The notes beneath the pieces are model-generated. The model searched no databases and was not told the origin of the DNA. It saw only the letters and a program-made list of their open reading frames with translations. Positions 55,392 to 64,000 of a stretch of 64,000 nt of DNA are shown here, one piece after another. Where the stretch lies: the NCBI RefSeq assembly GCF_014217835.1, contig NZ_CP055263.1:1240001-1304000 (forward strand), in the 5' to 3' direction. This DNA comes from Metabacillus sp. KUDC1714. GTDB lineage: Bacteria; Bacillota; Bacilli; Bacillales; Bacillaceae. The stretch's first letter is position 1; each line of letters opens with the position of its first letter. The translations under genes were made by a program, and so were the position numbers.

Positions 55392-56528
55392 TTAATATAA
55401 TGCTACTACTTTCTCAACTAACGGATGATCCAGCGTAAGTCCTGTAATTTCACTAAAAGCAGGTCCAACACCTTTTTCTTGAACCTTCTCCTTAAGTGTT
55501 AAGGATTCCTGATCTTCCTCAGAAACAAATTTTAGCGCAGCAACAATGACATTTACTAAGTGTTCTGGTACTTGATCAAATTCGTTCATGTATTCAAGCG
55601 CAGGGGCAACTAAGCGATCCTTTGCACCCAATTTACGAAGTGGTGCTCTTCCTACTCGTTGTACATCATCGATGATATTTGGATTTGCGAATCTACCGAT
55701 AATTTTTTCGATATATTTCTGGTGTTCGTCTGCCTGAAAGGCATATTTTGCGATAAGTACTTTACCCGTTTCTTCAAGGGTACCCAATACTGCCTGCTTA
55801 ATCTTTTCATCACTAATTGTATCGGCAATCGTTGTGTGTCCGGCCAAATTTCCAAGATAAGCTGTTGCAGCATGTCCTGTATTCACGGTAAATAACTTCC
55901 GCTCAATATAAGCTTGCAGATTTTCTACAAAAAGAGCTTCCTTAATATCAGGCTTTGTCCCTTTTAATTCAGTAGAGTCTATAACCCACTCGTGGAAGGG
56001 TTCAACTAAAACGTCTAAAAGCTTTTCATTATGCTGGTTAGGGACAATCCGATCTACAGCTGAATTCGGGAAGCCTACATGCTCCTGCACCCATGCTGCT
56101 TCATCTGCGGTTAATTTTTCGAGAACATGTTTTTTAAGCTCGCTGCTTCCGCCAACCATATTTTCACAAGCAATAATATTAACAGGCTGACTATTAGCTT
56201 GCATGCGCTTTTTAAGTCCTTCAGCGATAAGAGGTGCAACAAATTTTAAAATATGCGGGCCTACAGCTGTTGTTACTAGATTGGCTGTTGAAATTGCTTG
56301 AATCACAGCTTCTGGAGCTTGCCCACTGTTTATTCCTGATACACCTTTAACTTGAAATGCTTGTTTTTCTTCATTAGCAAGGATGACACGATAGGCCTTT
56401 TCTTTGTTTATTTCATCGATTACTGTTTCATTCACATCAACAAATTCCACTTCATAGCCAGATTGATGTAATAAAAGACCGATAAAGCCTCTCCCGATAT
56501 TTCCAGCGCCAAAATGAGTCGCCTTCAA
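55392..56528 (-). CDS. mtlD: mannitol-1-phosphate 5-dehydrogenase
   Basis: MtlD oxidises mannitol-1-phosphate to fructose-6-phosphate with NAD. The 378-residue protein shows the Rossmann motif HFGAGNIGRGFIG, the catalytic-region motif NTGHAATAYLG and the conserved VDRIVPN. The start is TTG at 56528, preceded by GAGGTG. It begins one base after mtlF stops. Confidence 0.96.
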   Translation of the reverse strand: MKATHFGAGNIGRGFIGLLLHQSGYEVEFVDVNETVIDEINKEKAYRVILANEEKQAFQVKGVSGINSGQAPEAVIQAISTANLVTTAVGPHILKFVAPLIAEGLKKRMQANSQPVNIIACENMVGGSSELKKHVLEKLTADEAAWVQEHVGFPNSAVDRIVPNQHNEKLLDVLVEPFHEWVIDSTELKGTKPDIKEALFVENLQAYIERKLFTVNTGHAATAYLGNLAGHTTIADTISDEKIKQAVLGTLEETGKVLIAKYAFQADEHQKYIEKIIGRFANPNIIDDVQRVGRAPLRKLGAKDRLVAPALEYMNEFDQVPEHLVNVIVAALKFVSEEDQESLTLKEKVQEKGVGPAFSEITGLTLDHPLVEKVVALY

Positions 56529-56529
56529 A

Positions 56530-56961
56530 TTAGTTCACCTCGCTTAGAAGCTGAAGAATTTCCTCTTTCGACTTTGCTTGGACTAATTTCTCAACATTTT
56601 CTTCCTCTGAGCAGACAATCGCAATTTTTGAAAGAATATCTAAATGCTCGTTGCCCTTACCAGCAATACCGATTAAGATTTTAACAATATTCCCGCCGCC
56701 AAAATCAACACCTTCTGGAGCTTGGATAACAGAAAGTCCTGATTCTATGACAGCCTCCTTCGCTTCTTCCGTTCCGTGTGGGATTGCTATGAAGTTCCCC
56801 ATGTATGTTGAAGATAACTCTTCTCTTTTTAGCATTTGCTCAATATATTCTTGCTTTACATACCCATTATCAACTAAGATTTGACCAGTTGCTTTAATTG
56901 CTTCTGTTTTGTTTTCAAGGTTTTTATTTAATACAATGTTTGCTTCATTTAAAATACTCAT
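56530..56961 (-). CDS. mtlF: mannitol PTS EIIA component
   Basis: This 143-residue EIIA accepts phosphate from HPr-His-P on the histidine in FIAIPHGTEEAK and passes it to the EIIB domain of MtlA. GGAGTG precedes the ATG. It lies between mtlR and mtlD, as in Geobacillus mtlARFD. Confidence 0.94.
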   Translation of the reverse strand: MSILNEANIVLNKNLENKTEAIKATGQILVDNGYVKQEYIEQMLKREELSSTYMGNFIAIPHGTEEAKEAVIESGLSVIQAPEGVDFGGGNIVKILIGIAGKGNEHLDILSKIAIVCSEEENVEKLVQAKSKEEILQLLSEVN

Positions 56962-56964
56962 GTT

Positions 56965-59070
56965 TTATTCACTCCTTAAATTTTGGACAAAGTTTGTAAA
57001 ATATTTTTGGCTTATATATTGAATTAAGCTACTTTTAGCAGCTGTTTCAAAGTTATGAACACTCTCTTTTGATTCGATAATGCTTGCACTTATAAAGCTC
57101 ATAATCTCTAATTCGTTAGGATCTGCTTGTTCTGGAGCTAATAATAAAAGGATTCTGTTCACATTGATTATCTCGTTGTCCATCGCTTTTAATGTCATTG
57201 GTGAGTTCAAATCAATTGTATGAAAGCTAGCTCGAGCAACAGCATCACTTCTAGTATGAAACAATGCAAGCTTTGTTCCAGGTATCGCTAATCCGCCAAT
57301 ACGCTCACGATGCAGTAAGGCCATCACAAGCTCTTTCCCGTTATGAACAAGCCCTTTACCTACTAGCATTTCACTTACTTTGTTTAAGATACCTTCTATC
57401 TTTAACGTTTGATCTATCTGAAATGCCTCCATTACCTCTAATAAATCGAGAAGTAATTGAGATTGACCTGTAAAAGATTTGTAAGCCTCATAGCTTACAT
57501 ACATGTCTGCTTTTTCATACTTGTTATCATTCACTTGATTATTTGTGATTGTAACTCCCTTTTGATGAATAAAGTCCTTTATCATGTCTAATTGATCAGG
57601 TGTTAGTATCGGACTAACAAGCAAATAGTCGACTGAAATTTCCTCAATCGGAATCGTAGAAAGGATGATATCATATTTCTTTACATCCATATCCTTTAAC
57701 TCAAATGCAGAGATATTTTTCAGTTCTGCAAGGTCAGGGATTTGGTTTTTTATTTGCGTTGCTAGCATCTTTGATGTACCAATACCACTTGAACAAATAA
57801 TTAATACCTTTAATTTTGCCTTCATTATCCGCTCATTGATCGCAGCTCCAAAGTGGAGAACGAGATAGCCGATTTCTTCATCAGGTACATCATCAAATGG
57901 AAAAGCATTTGCTACTGCTTGTGTGACGATATCAAAAAGCTCACGATAATCTCTTTTGATTTCTACAAGGAGTGGATTTGTAATTTTCATCCCTTGCTTT
58001 ATGCGATAAATCGCAGGTTGTAGATGTGCTAATAACCCTTGAAATAACGATGAGTCTTGCTTTAGATTTTTTCCAGCAATGTGTTCAACCTGTTCGATTA
58101 AACGTTGCACAAGATAAGCAATTTCAACATTTTCATCCTGAATATCGATTTTTCCTTCGAAGCGGAGTTTTGCTCCCCTTAAATGCATAGTAATATAGCC
58201 AATTTCATCTTCTGGAATTGCTAATTGAAAGGTTTCTTCAAGCCTTTGGGCGATTTCTTGTGAAAAATGAAATTCCTTGGAGCTTTTGAGCTGTGAAAGG
58301 TATTCATGTTTTATTGTGATGTTTTCACCACGCTGAATTCGTTCAATAGCTAACGCTAGATGGACAACTAATCCAACGTAAGAGCTATCAGCCAAAGGAT
58401 AAGGTAACTGTGAATTAATTTGATTAATTAAATTCTCAATGATAATAAGCTTTTCCTTTTGAACGAGACCGAGTAATCGTTCTGATATGGAATCAATTTT
58501 ATTCGTCGATTTTTTTTCAATACTGCCTTTTACCATTTTTAAAAAATCAGTCACATCAAATTGGTCAGAGATGAGACTACTTATTGCCCTTCTTTTCGCT
58601 GCCTCAGAACCAATAAGTTCAATCCCGTACCCTCTTCTTCTTATGAGTGTTAAGCCATATTCTTGAACAAATGGTTCCATTTTGTCGAGATCATGACTAA
58701 TTGTTGCTGTTGTTACACCTAATTCATTTGCTAGTGTTAGCAACTTAATTGGCTCCTGATGATCTAACAGGGTGCAAAGAGCAACCATCAATCTCTCATC
58801 TGGGGTATATTCCTTATAATCTTGCTTTTGAATTGCTAGTCTTAATTCATGCAAATTTGCTTTATTTCCAACGATCTTAATCCCAATACCGGCACGCTTG
58901 ATTAATTCTAATTGAAACTCTTTTAGAATCGACTCGATATTTTTCAAATCACGATGGACCGTTCTTTCGCTGACATCGATTTGCTCAGCGAGTTCTTTAA
59001 TTGTCACTTCCTGGTTCGCCTCATCCATTAAAAATTGCAAAATGAGACGTTCTCTCGCCGAAACAATCAT
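56965..59070 (-). CDS. mtlR: mannitol operon transcriptional activator (PRD-containing)
   Basis: The roughly 701-residue BglG-type activator has an N-terminal HTH_11 (KELAEQIDVSERTVHRDLKNIESIL) and a second HTH. Two PTS regulation domains follow between about residues 180 and 400 with conserved histidines (VGLVVHLALAIERI, GYITMHLRGAKLRF, GYLVLHFGAAIN). An EIIB-Gat-like domain has Cys in LIICSSGIGTSKML, and a C-terminal EIIA-like domain has LALFHTRSD. PTS phosphorylation of these sites couples activity to mannitol and glucose supply. The ATG at 59070 is preferred over a TTG three codons upstream. Confidence 0.93.
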   Translation of the reverse strand: MIVSARERLILQFLMDEANQEVTIKELAEQIDVSERTVHRDLKNIESILKEFQLELIKRAGIGIKIVGNKANLHELRLAIQKQDYKEYTPDERLMVALCTLLDHQEPIKLLTLANELGVTTATISHDLDKMEPFVQEYGLTLIRRRGYGIELIGSEAAKRRAISSLISDQFDVTDFLKMVKGSIEKKSTNKIDSISERLLGLVQKEKLIIIENLINQINSQLPYPLADSSYVGLVVHLALAIERIQRGENITIKHEYLSQLKSSKEFHFSQEIAQRLEETFQLAIPEDEIGYITMHLRGAKLRFEGKIDIQDENVEIAYLVQRLIEQVEHIAGKNLKQDSSLFQGLLAHLQPAIYRIKQGMKITNPLLVEIKRDYRELFDIVTQAVANAFPFDDVPDEEIGYLVLHFGAAINERIMKAKLKVLIICSSGIGTSKMLATQIKNQIPDLAELKNISAFELKDMDVKKYDIILSTIPIEEISVDYLLVSPILTPDQLDMIKDFIHQKGVTITNNQVNDNKYEKADMYVSYEAYKSFTGQSQLLLDLLEVMEAFQIDQTLKIEGILNKVSEMLVGKGLVHNGKELVMALLHRERIGGLAIPGTKLALFHTRSDAVARASFHTIDLNSPMTLKAMDNEIINVNRILLLLAPEQADPNELEIMSFISASIIESKESVHNFETAAKSSLIQYISQKYFTNFVQNLRSE

Positions 59071-59194
59071 TGCTATCAACTCGTTTCAAAGTGAGTTATT
59101 GACATAGTTTAATTATAAATGTGAATGATTGGTTGTTTCAAAGGAATGTAAAGTTGATTTTTTCAGATGGGTTGCTGACATTTTTTAATTGTTT

Positions 59195-59211
59195 GTGGTG
59201 CCTGTCACCAC
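59195..59211. repeat. GTGGTGCCTGTCACCAC palindromic motif
   Basis: A six-base stem (GTGGTG with CACCAC) surrounds CCTGT, upstream of mtlR. It belongs to the same class of short GC-rich intergenic palindromes as those at 13173 and 29812. Confidence 0.5.
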
Positions 59212-59216
59212 CCGAA

Positions 59217-59228
59217 TTTTGTCGAATA
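59217..59228 (+). promoter_or_regulatory. Spo0A-box-like site between mtlA and mtlR
   Basis: TTTTGTCGAATA, with core TGTCGAA, lies about 150 bp upstream of the mtlR start and is identical to the 12-mers at 33115, 43061 and 60801. Confidence 0.4.
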
Positions 59229-59242
59229 ACAAACCTCACACT

Positions 59243-59286
59243 AAAAAGGAGGACGCATCTACACAAAGTAGCAGCATCCCCCTTCT
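59243..59286 (-). terminator. terminator after mtlA
   Basis: On the minus strand AAGGGGGATGC-type and GCGTCCTCCTT-type arms pair with some G-U pairs and are followed by TTTTTAG, within 10-50 bp of the mtlA stop. It would make mtlA partly separate from mtlRFD. Confidence 0.6.
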
Positions 59287-59294
59287 TCAATTCG

Positions 59295-60725
59295 TTATTT
59301 TAATTCGTTTATGATCTCTTCATATCTTGGACTGTTAAGGAAGTTATCAACTGAAACATGATGTGCATTAGGCAGTTTCGCTTTTGCACGATCAGTTAAG
59401 TCCTTATGTGTGATCACGATATCAGCATCATTTGGGATGTTATTAATAGAAGTATTTGTCACCTCTACATCTTTTATGTCTGCCTTTTGGACTTTATTGC
59501 GTAGGATAGAAGCACCCATCGCACTAGAACCCATACCCGCATCACATGCGAAAATAATTTTATTAACATTGTTAAAATCAAATTCTTCAGCAGTTTTTAC
59601 AGGTTCTGCTGTTGTTAATGTTTCACTTACTGAGCTCTTTTTACCTTTTAATGCTTCCATTTTTGCTGTTGCATCTGTTAAATCTTCTTCTTTTTGCTTG
59701 CTAGCTTTTAAGATTAATGAAGCAACTGCAAATGATACAGCTGTAGCCACAATTACACCTAGTAGTACACCAGTATAGTTACCTCTTGGTGTCATAGCAA
59801 GTAAAGCAATAATACTTCCTGGTGAAGGACTTGCAACTAAGCCTGCATTAAAGATTGAGAACGTGAAGACCCCACTAATTCCACCAGCAATCGCTGCAAG
59901 GATTAACATTGGTTTCATAAGAATATACGGGAAGTAGATCTCATGAATACCACCTAAGAAGTGGATAATAACTGCTCCAGGAGCTGTTTGTTTTGCAGAG
60001 CCTCTTCCAAAGAACATGTAAGCTAATAAAATCCCTAACCCAGGACCAGGGTTTGATTCTAGTAAGAAAAGAATTGACTTGCCAGCTTTTGAAGCTTGCT
60101 CTATTCCAATCGGACTTAAAATACCGTGGTTAATGGCATTGTTTAGGAATAGTACCTTTGCTGGTTCGATGAAAATACTTGCAAGTGGTAATAAACCTGC
60201 ATCAAAAATTGCTTGAACCGCACCAGCTAGTACTTTATTTATTCCTTCTACAACAGGGCCGATCCCCATTAGTGCTGCTAATGTTAACAAAGCACCTAAA
60301 ATACCAGCTGAAAAGTTATTCACTAGCATTTCAAAACCTGATCTAACTTTATCCTTTAATAAGCCATCAAGCTTTTTGATTAAATATCCACCAAGTGGAC
60401 CCATAATCATTGCACCCAAGAACATTGGGATTTCTGCGCCAACGATTACCCCCATTGTTGCAGTCGCACCAACGACACCACCACGAACATCATAAATCAT
60501 CTTACCACCTGTGTATCCAATTAAGAGTGGCAACAGATACGTAATCATTGGACCTACTAATGTTGCGAGTTGTTCATTTGGCGTCCATCCTGTAGGAATG
60601 AATAATGCAGTAATAATTCCCCATGCGATAAATGCTCCTATATTTGGCATAATCATGCCGCTTAAATAACTTCCGAAACGTTGAATCTTAACGCGGAAGT
60701 CACCTTTATTTTGGTTTGTTTCCAT
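59295..60725 (-). CDS. mtlA: mannitol PTS EIICB component
   Basis: MtlA imports mannitol as mannitol-1-phosphate. The 476-residue protein has the EIIC membrane domain (MIMPNIGAFIAWGIITALFIPTG, the GGIHEIYFPYILMKP motif binding mannitol) and a C-terminal EIIB domain with phospho-cysteine in IIFACDAGMGSSAMGASIL. EIIA is separate (mtlF). GGGGTG is six bases before the ATG at 60725; three upstream codons are rejected. Confidence 0.96.
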   Translation of the reverse strand: METNQNKGDFRVKIQRFGSYLSGMIMPNIGAFIAWGIITALFIPTGWTPNEQLATLVGPMITYLLPLLIGYTGGKMIYDVRGGVVGATATMGVIVGAEIPMFLGAMIMGPLGGYLIKKLDGLLKDKVRSGFEMLVNNFSAGILGALLTLAALMGIGPVVEGINKVLAGAVQAIFDAGLLPLASIFIEPAKVLFLNNAINHGILSPIGIEQASKAGKSILFLLESNPGPGLGILLAYMFFGRGSAKQTAPGAVIIHFLGGIHEIYFPYILMKPMLILAAIAGGISGVFTFSIFNAGLVASPSPGSIIALLAMTPRGNYTGVLLGVIVATAVSFAVASLILKASKQKEEDLTDATAKMEALKGKKSSVSETLTTAEPVKTAEEFDFNNVNKIIFACDAGMGSSAMGASILRNKVQKADIKDVEVTNTSINNIPNDADIVITHKDLTDRAKAKLPNAHHVSVDNFLNSPRYEEIINELK

Positions 60726-60800
60726 GTAAGTCACCCCTTTTGATATCTTGACTTAATAATAAAGCGATTACAGTCTTTAAACAATTTAAACTAAATACGA

Positions 60801-60824
60801 TTTTGTCGAATAGGATGTTGACAA
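60801..60824. promoter_or_regulatory. mtlA control region: Spo0A-like box and TTGTC-N12-GACAA inverted repeat
   Basis: TTGTC at 60803-60807 and GACAA at 60820-60824 form an inverted repeat of the type reported for MtlR operators (TTG-CA symmetric sites). The left arm overlaps TTTTGTCGAATA (60801-60812), the same 12-mer seen at 33115, 43061 and 59217. A poor cre-like sequence lies closer to mtlA (60760). Confidence 0.45.
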
Positions 60825-60923
60825 GATTAATTTTGGAAAGAAGTAGGTATTTTATGCGCTTTTTTACTTTGTACACAGGGAAACGAACTCTATTTTCTTA
60901 TGAATTACACACGAGATGGTGAT

Positions 60924-61028
60924 AATTTTGCAGATTCTAGTATTAATTTTGCAGATTCAGATCATAATTTTGCAACTTTTACTATAAATTTTGCAAATTT
61001 GGTTCATAATTTTGCAAATACTCAATTT
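60924..61028. repeat. array of five 21-bp AATTTTGCA repeats
   Basis: AATTTTGCA(A/G) cores start at 60924, 60945, 60966, 60987 and 61008, exactly 21 bp apart, with variable 10-11-bp tails. The array sits between the mtlA control region and the drug-exporter terminator. It has the same unit as the array at 24151. Confidence 0.85.
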
Positions 61029-61033
61029 CACCA

Positions 61034-61071
61034 TAAAAAAAGAGTTAAAGCTCAATAAAAGCTCTAACTCT
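61034..61071 (-). terminator. terminator of the DHA2 exporter gene
   Basis: On the minus strand GAGTTAGAGCT, a loop, AGCTTTAACTC is followed by seven T bases. Confidence 0.88.
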
Positions 61072-61085
61072 AAGAAAAACATCTA

Positions 61086-62537
61086 TTAATGCTCAACTCG
61101 CACGCGTTTAATAAAAAATGCAATTATCAATGCAATCCCTGCAGCAATTAACGCAAATATAAAGCCATCCTGAATTCCTGCTGTTAGGGAAGCTGGGATG
61201 TTGATTGGATCAGCAGGATCTTCTACCGTACCTAAATAATCTTGTTGACCAGCAGACATGATACTTACAGCAACAGCGGTACCTATTGCACCCGCTACCT
61301 GTTGCAGGGTATTCATTATCGCTGTTCCATCTGGATAATACTGCTTTGGCAATTCATTAAGACCATTTGTTTGTGCAGGCATCATCACCATCGCAATACC
61401 GATCATTAAAAAGATATGCAATGTAACAATTAATGTAATCGTTGATGCAGTTGTAACTCCTGATAAAAACCAAAGCACTACGGCCACAATTACTAAACCT
61501 GGAATGACAAGCCACTTCGGTCCGTATTTATCAAACAACCTACCCATAACTGGTGATAAAAGCCCATTTATAACCCCACCCGGTAAAAGTATAAGCCCTG
61601 CGACAAACGCAGATAACACCATTCCACCTTGTAAATAGAGTGGCAGTAGTAACATTGAGGAAAGAATGACCATCATACAAATAAACACGAGCACTACGCC
61701 TATCGTAAACATCGGATAGCGAAAGGCTCTTAAGTTAATCATTGGCTGCTCCATTTTTAATTGACGTAAACAAAAAAGAACAAGAGAGACAATTCCTACA
61801 AGGATGAAAATAATCACTTTAGGACTGCTCCAGCCTTCTGGTCCTTCACCAGCACTACTAAAGCCAAACACCACTCCTCCGAAGCCTAATGTTGATAGGA
61901 CAACAGAGAGTATATCAATTTTTGGTTTGGTTACTTCTGAGACGTTTTCCATATAAAAAACACCCGCTAACAAACCAATCACTAAAAACGGAAGTGACAT
62001 CCAAAAAATCCAATGCCATGAAAGGTTTTCAAGAACCAATCCAGAAAAAGTCGGTCCCACAGCTGGTGCAAACATAATAACCAAACCGATCATTCCCATT
62101 GCTCCTCCACGTTTTTCTGGAGGGAAAATCAGTAAAATCGTGTTAAACATTAAAGGTAAAAGCAATGCAGTTCCCATCGCTTGAAACACACGGGCAACCA
62201 TTAAAATTTCAAAACTAGGTGCCATAGCGGCAATCAACGTTCCAATAATTGATAAACATAACGACGTAATAAACAGCTGTCTCGTTGTAAACCATTGAAG
62301 CAAAAGCCCTGAAATCGGAACTAAAATACCTAATGTTAATAAATATCCAGTCGTTAACCATTGAACAGTTGCAGCATTCGTATTAAAAACCTGGATTAAT
62401 TCACTCAATGCTATATTCAACGCTGTTTCACTGAATAACCCAATAAAACCACTAATAAGAAAAGCAACCAAAATCGGAACTACCTTATACTCTTTATCAG
62501 CACTTTGTGGAGCTGATACACTTGCAGTTGCATTCAA
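61086..62537 (-). CDS. MFS drug exporter, DHA2 (EmrB/QacA, LmrB-like) family
   Basis: The roughly 483-residue protein has 14 predicted helices. Motif A-like GRLFDKYGPK, the antiporter motif C region GMIGLVIMFAPAVGPTFSGLV and motif D1 IALSELIQVFNTNAATVQWLTTGYLLTLG are present. Closest in feel to B. subtilis LmrB (lincomycin and puromycin efflux), but substrates cannot be read. The start is TTG at 62537, eight bases after AGAGGAG. No TetR regulator is adjacent. Confidence 0.88.
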   Translation of the reverse strand: MNATASVSAPQSADKEYKVVPILVAFLISGFIGLFSETALNIALSELIQVFNTNAATVQWLTTGYLLTLGILVPISGLLLQWFTTRQLFITSLCLSIIGTLIAAMAPSFEILMVARVFQAMGTALLLPLMFNTILLIFPPEKRGGAMGMIGLVIMFAPAVGPTFSGLVLENLSWHWIFWMSLPFLVIGLLAGVFYMENVSEVTKPKIDILSVVLSTLGFGGVVFGFSSAGEGPEGWSSPKVIIFILVGIVSLVLFCLRQLKMEQPMINLRAFRYPMFTIGVVLVFICMMVILSSMLLLPLYLQGGMVLSAFVAGLILLPGGVINGLLSPVMGRLFDKYGPKWLVIPGLVIVAVVLWFLSGVTTASTITLIVTLHIFLMIGIAMVMMPAQTNGLNELPKQYYPDGTAIMNTLQQVAGAIGTAVAVSIMSAGQQDYLGTVEDPADPINIPASLTAGIQDGFIFALIAAGIALIIAFFIKRVRVEH

Positions 62538-62675
62538 AATAAATTCTCCTCTCAAACTAGTTATTTTTGATCTTTACAAAATCAGTCTATATTGTAAAAT
62601 ATTGTTTTTTTATTCAACCGGTAAATTATAGTTTACTCTTTCTTTTGCTGTCAATTAAGAAGCATTTTAAAGCAC

Positions 62676-62707
62676 AAAAAGAGAAGTGAAAAATCACTTC
62701 TCTTTTT
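62676..62707. terminator. bidirectional hairpin AAAAAGAGAAGTGA...TCACTTCTCTTTTT
   Basis: A 14-bp perfect stem with T-runs on both strands. On the minus strand it would end transcription coming from the EamA gene or the small frame at 62890 before the drug-exporter promoter. Confidence 0.8.
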
Positions 62708-62889
62708 GGAGGAAATGCATGTTATTTAGTTATAGAGTAAATATCTGTAATTATACGTTTTATAGACTCCCTGCATAAAGTGGGGAGATGAGGTAATATT
62801 CTTTATTCTAGACTGTTTTGTTAGATCACTTTTGATTCAACTTTTTTAAATTAGTAAATAAGGTTTATAGATTAAAACCTTTATACTTT

Positions 62890-63015
62890 CTAAACAAAAA
62901 TATAGCAGAAAAACCATTCATTTTCAAGAAAAATGCTATCAATAATAGTTGCAGGTTTCGGTAACACTTTACCTTCTATTTTATTAAAATAAAATAAATC
63001 TATATTAACGAGCAT
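62890..63015 (-). CDS. possible small protein with ideal ribosome binding site
   Basis: AAGGAGG lies five bases before an ATG at 63015 that opens a 41-codon frame: MLVNIDLFYFNKIEGKVLPK, then PATIIDSIFLENEWFFCYIFV. The frame is also open upstream to overlap the EamA gene end, which may mean it is a remnant of a longer gene. I do not recognise it. It stands in an otherwise empty stretch of about 390 bp. Confidence 0.35.
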   Translation of the reverse strand: MLVNIDLFYFNKIEGKVLPKPATIIDSIFLENEWFFCYIFV

Positions 63016-63098
63016 TTTAACCTCCTTCCATAAGCTATATGCGATGCCATTCATTGTTTTCATCTTTATAAATTTAGCTATCTCACTTGAACATGTAG

Positions 63099-64000
63099 TT
63101 AGTTTTTCTCTGTTAGTGATCCTTTTTTTGAAACGGTAGCATTTTTGCCTAATATAACAGAAAAGACAACAATCACTGCTATTACAGAAGTGAAAAATGT
63201 GATGGATTCATCGAGGAAAACTGTTGCAAATAGTATCATCAAAAATGGTTGTAAGTATTGAATCTGACTAACTCTTGCTATTCCGCCCATAGCCATTCCG
63301 CTATACCAAGCAACATATGCTAGAAATTGACTAACAACTGCGAGATAAATAAAACTGACCCAAGCTTGTATTGGAGCATGGAGCATTTCAGTTGTAAGGT
63401 TTAGTCCAACTGGGATAATGAAAAATGGGGCACCGATCATAATCGCCCAAGCAATTACTTGCCAACTCCCTAATTCTTTCGCTAATTTCCCACCTTCTGC
63501 GTAACTAAGTCCAAGGATAATCACTGCTGCTAATAAAGCTAAATCGGCAAATTGTAATTGACCTAACCCTAGATGAAGTGCATACACAATAACTGCTAAA
63601 GAGCCGATTATACTAGAAATCCAGAATTTTAGAGAAGGGACTTCACCAGCTCTAAACATTGCAAATCCGGCTGTGGCTAATGGTAACAGAGCTAATTCCA
63701 CTGCTCCATGAGAAACAGGCAAGGATTCCATTGCACTAGAAGTGAGGAGAGGAAATCCTAAAACTGCACCAAAAGCAACAATAAGTAGACTTTTGAATTG
63801 GCGAAGAGAAGGGAGCTTTTCTTTACGAACAATGAATACACCAGCAACTAAAATTGCGGCAACAACTGTTCTTCCTAAACCGACGACCATGGTCCCAAAA
63901 TACTCTACTGCAATACTTGTAGAAGGGAGCGTTAAGCTAAAACAAATAACACCTACTAATCCTAACAATAACCCAAATTTCTCTCTGGTTTCACTCTGCA
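63099..64000 (-). CDS. EamA/DMT family permease, 5' end outside the window
   Basis: The protein has ten hydrophobic segments in two EamA repeats (FGAVLGFPLLTSSAMESLPVSHGAVELALLPLATAGFAMF; VVSQFLAYVAWYSGMAMGGIARVSQIQYLQPFLMILFATVFLDE). The frame runs to the window edge: SETREKFGLLLGLVGVICFSLTLP precedes the first in-window start-like codon (TTG 63968) and looks like the true N-terminal region, so the start is beyond 64000. It exports an unknown metabolite. Confidence 0.85.
   Translation of the reverse strand, partial: QSETREKFGLLLGLVGVICFSLTLPSTSIAVEYFGTMVVGLGRTVVAAILVAGVFIVRKEKLPSLRQFKSLLIVAFGAVLGFPLLTSSAMESLPVSHGAVELALLPLATAGFAMFRAGEVPSLKFWISSIIGSLAVIVYALHLGLGQLQFADLALLAAVIILGLSYAEGGKLAKELGSWQVIAWAIMIGAPFFIIPVGLNLTTEMLHAPIQAWVSFIYLAVVSQFLAYVAWYSGMAMGGIARVSQIQYLQPFLMILFATVFLDESITFFTSVIAVIVVFSVILGKNATVSKKGSLTEKN

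Noticed and set aside
60760..60773. cre box upstream of mtlA (TGTAATCGCTTTAT)
   Set aside because: It misses two conserved positions at the 3' half, so it is too weak to call.

Overview
The window is chromosomal DNA of an AT-rich, low-GC Gram-positive endospore former of the family Bacillaceae. The evidence is strong AGGAGG-type ribosome binding sites with frequent GTG and TTG starts, cre and LexA boxes of the Bacillus type, a CwlJ-like spore-cortex hydrolase, and several blocks that I recall in the same order in Bacillus subtilis (hisZGDBHAF-I / yvoF-ppaX-yvoD-lgt-hprK; yvlABCD; csbA / uvrB-uvrA; yerO / swrC). A Metabacillus-like species would fit, but this is a guess. No rRNA, tRNA or CRISPR array was seen.

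Layout. 1-2.1 kb: a minus-strand catabolic operon (amidohydrolase, then the first codons of a PLP-dependent DgaE-like enzyme cut by the window edge) behind its GntR/HutC regulator. 2.5-3.0 kb: a CBO0543 membrane protein. 3.3-9.7 kb: the complete eight-gene histidine operon hisZ-G-D-B-H-A-F-IE. 10.2-14.2 kb: hprK-lgt-yvoD-ppaX-yvoF (carbon catabolite signalling plus lipoprotein maturation). 14.4-19 kb: a SPOR amidase, a secreted metallophosphoesterase and the yvlABCD envelope operon. 19-27 kb: uvrA, uvrB (perfect LexA box), csbA, a GNAT protein, prfC and a small membrane protein. 27-32 kb: a ribose-type sugar ABC transporter with a DeoR regulator and two perfect cre boxes. 32-38 kb: a DUF47 protein, the SwrC-like RND pump with divergent TetR regulator YerO, and cwlJ. 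38.7-44.5 kb: a LacI regulator, manA, cardiolipin synthase and an aminotransferase. 48.4-55.2 kb: a TRAP transporter with KDPG aldolase, KDG-type kinase and a frameshifted Ldh-family dehydrogenase, divergent from an FCD-type GntR regulator. 55.4-60.7 kb: the mannitol operon mtlA-R-F-D. 61-64 kb: a DHA2 drug exporter and an EamA permease cut by the right edge.

Mobile DNA. The most striking structure is 44612-48327: a 3.7-kb insert bounded by 48-bp imperfect inverted repeats (39 of 48 identical, each with two TATTTTGCA submotifs 23 bp apart) and flanked by a perfect 8-bp direct repeat TATAATTC. It encodes no intact transposase. It carries an S66/MccF-like peptidase, a DUF6886 protein, a GNAT acetyltransferase and a broken IS110 transposase, so it looks like a mobile insertion cassette. 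Separately, three ~220-bp copies of a MITE-like element (9929, 18433, 42839) have related termini. Two have perfect 8-bp target duplications and one has a 7-of-8 duplication. They share a GC-rich core that folds into nested stems with compensatory changes between copies. Two arrays of ~21-bp periodic AATYTTGCAA repeats lie in intergenic DNA near uvrB and near mtlA.
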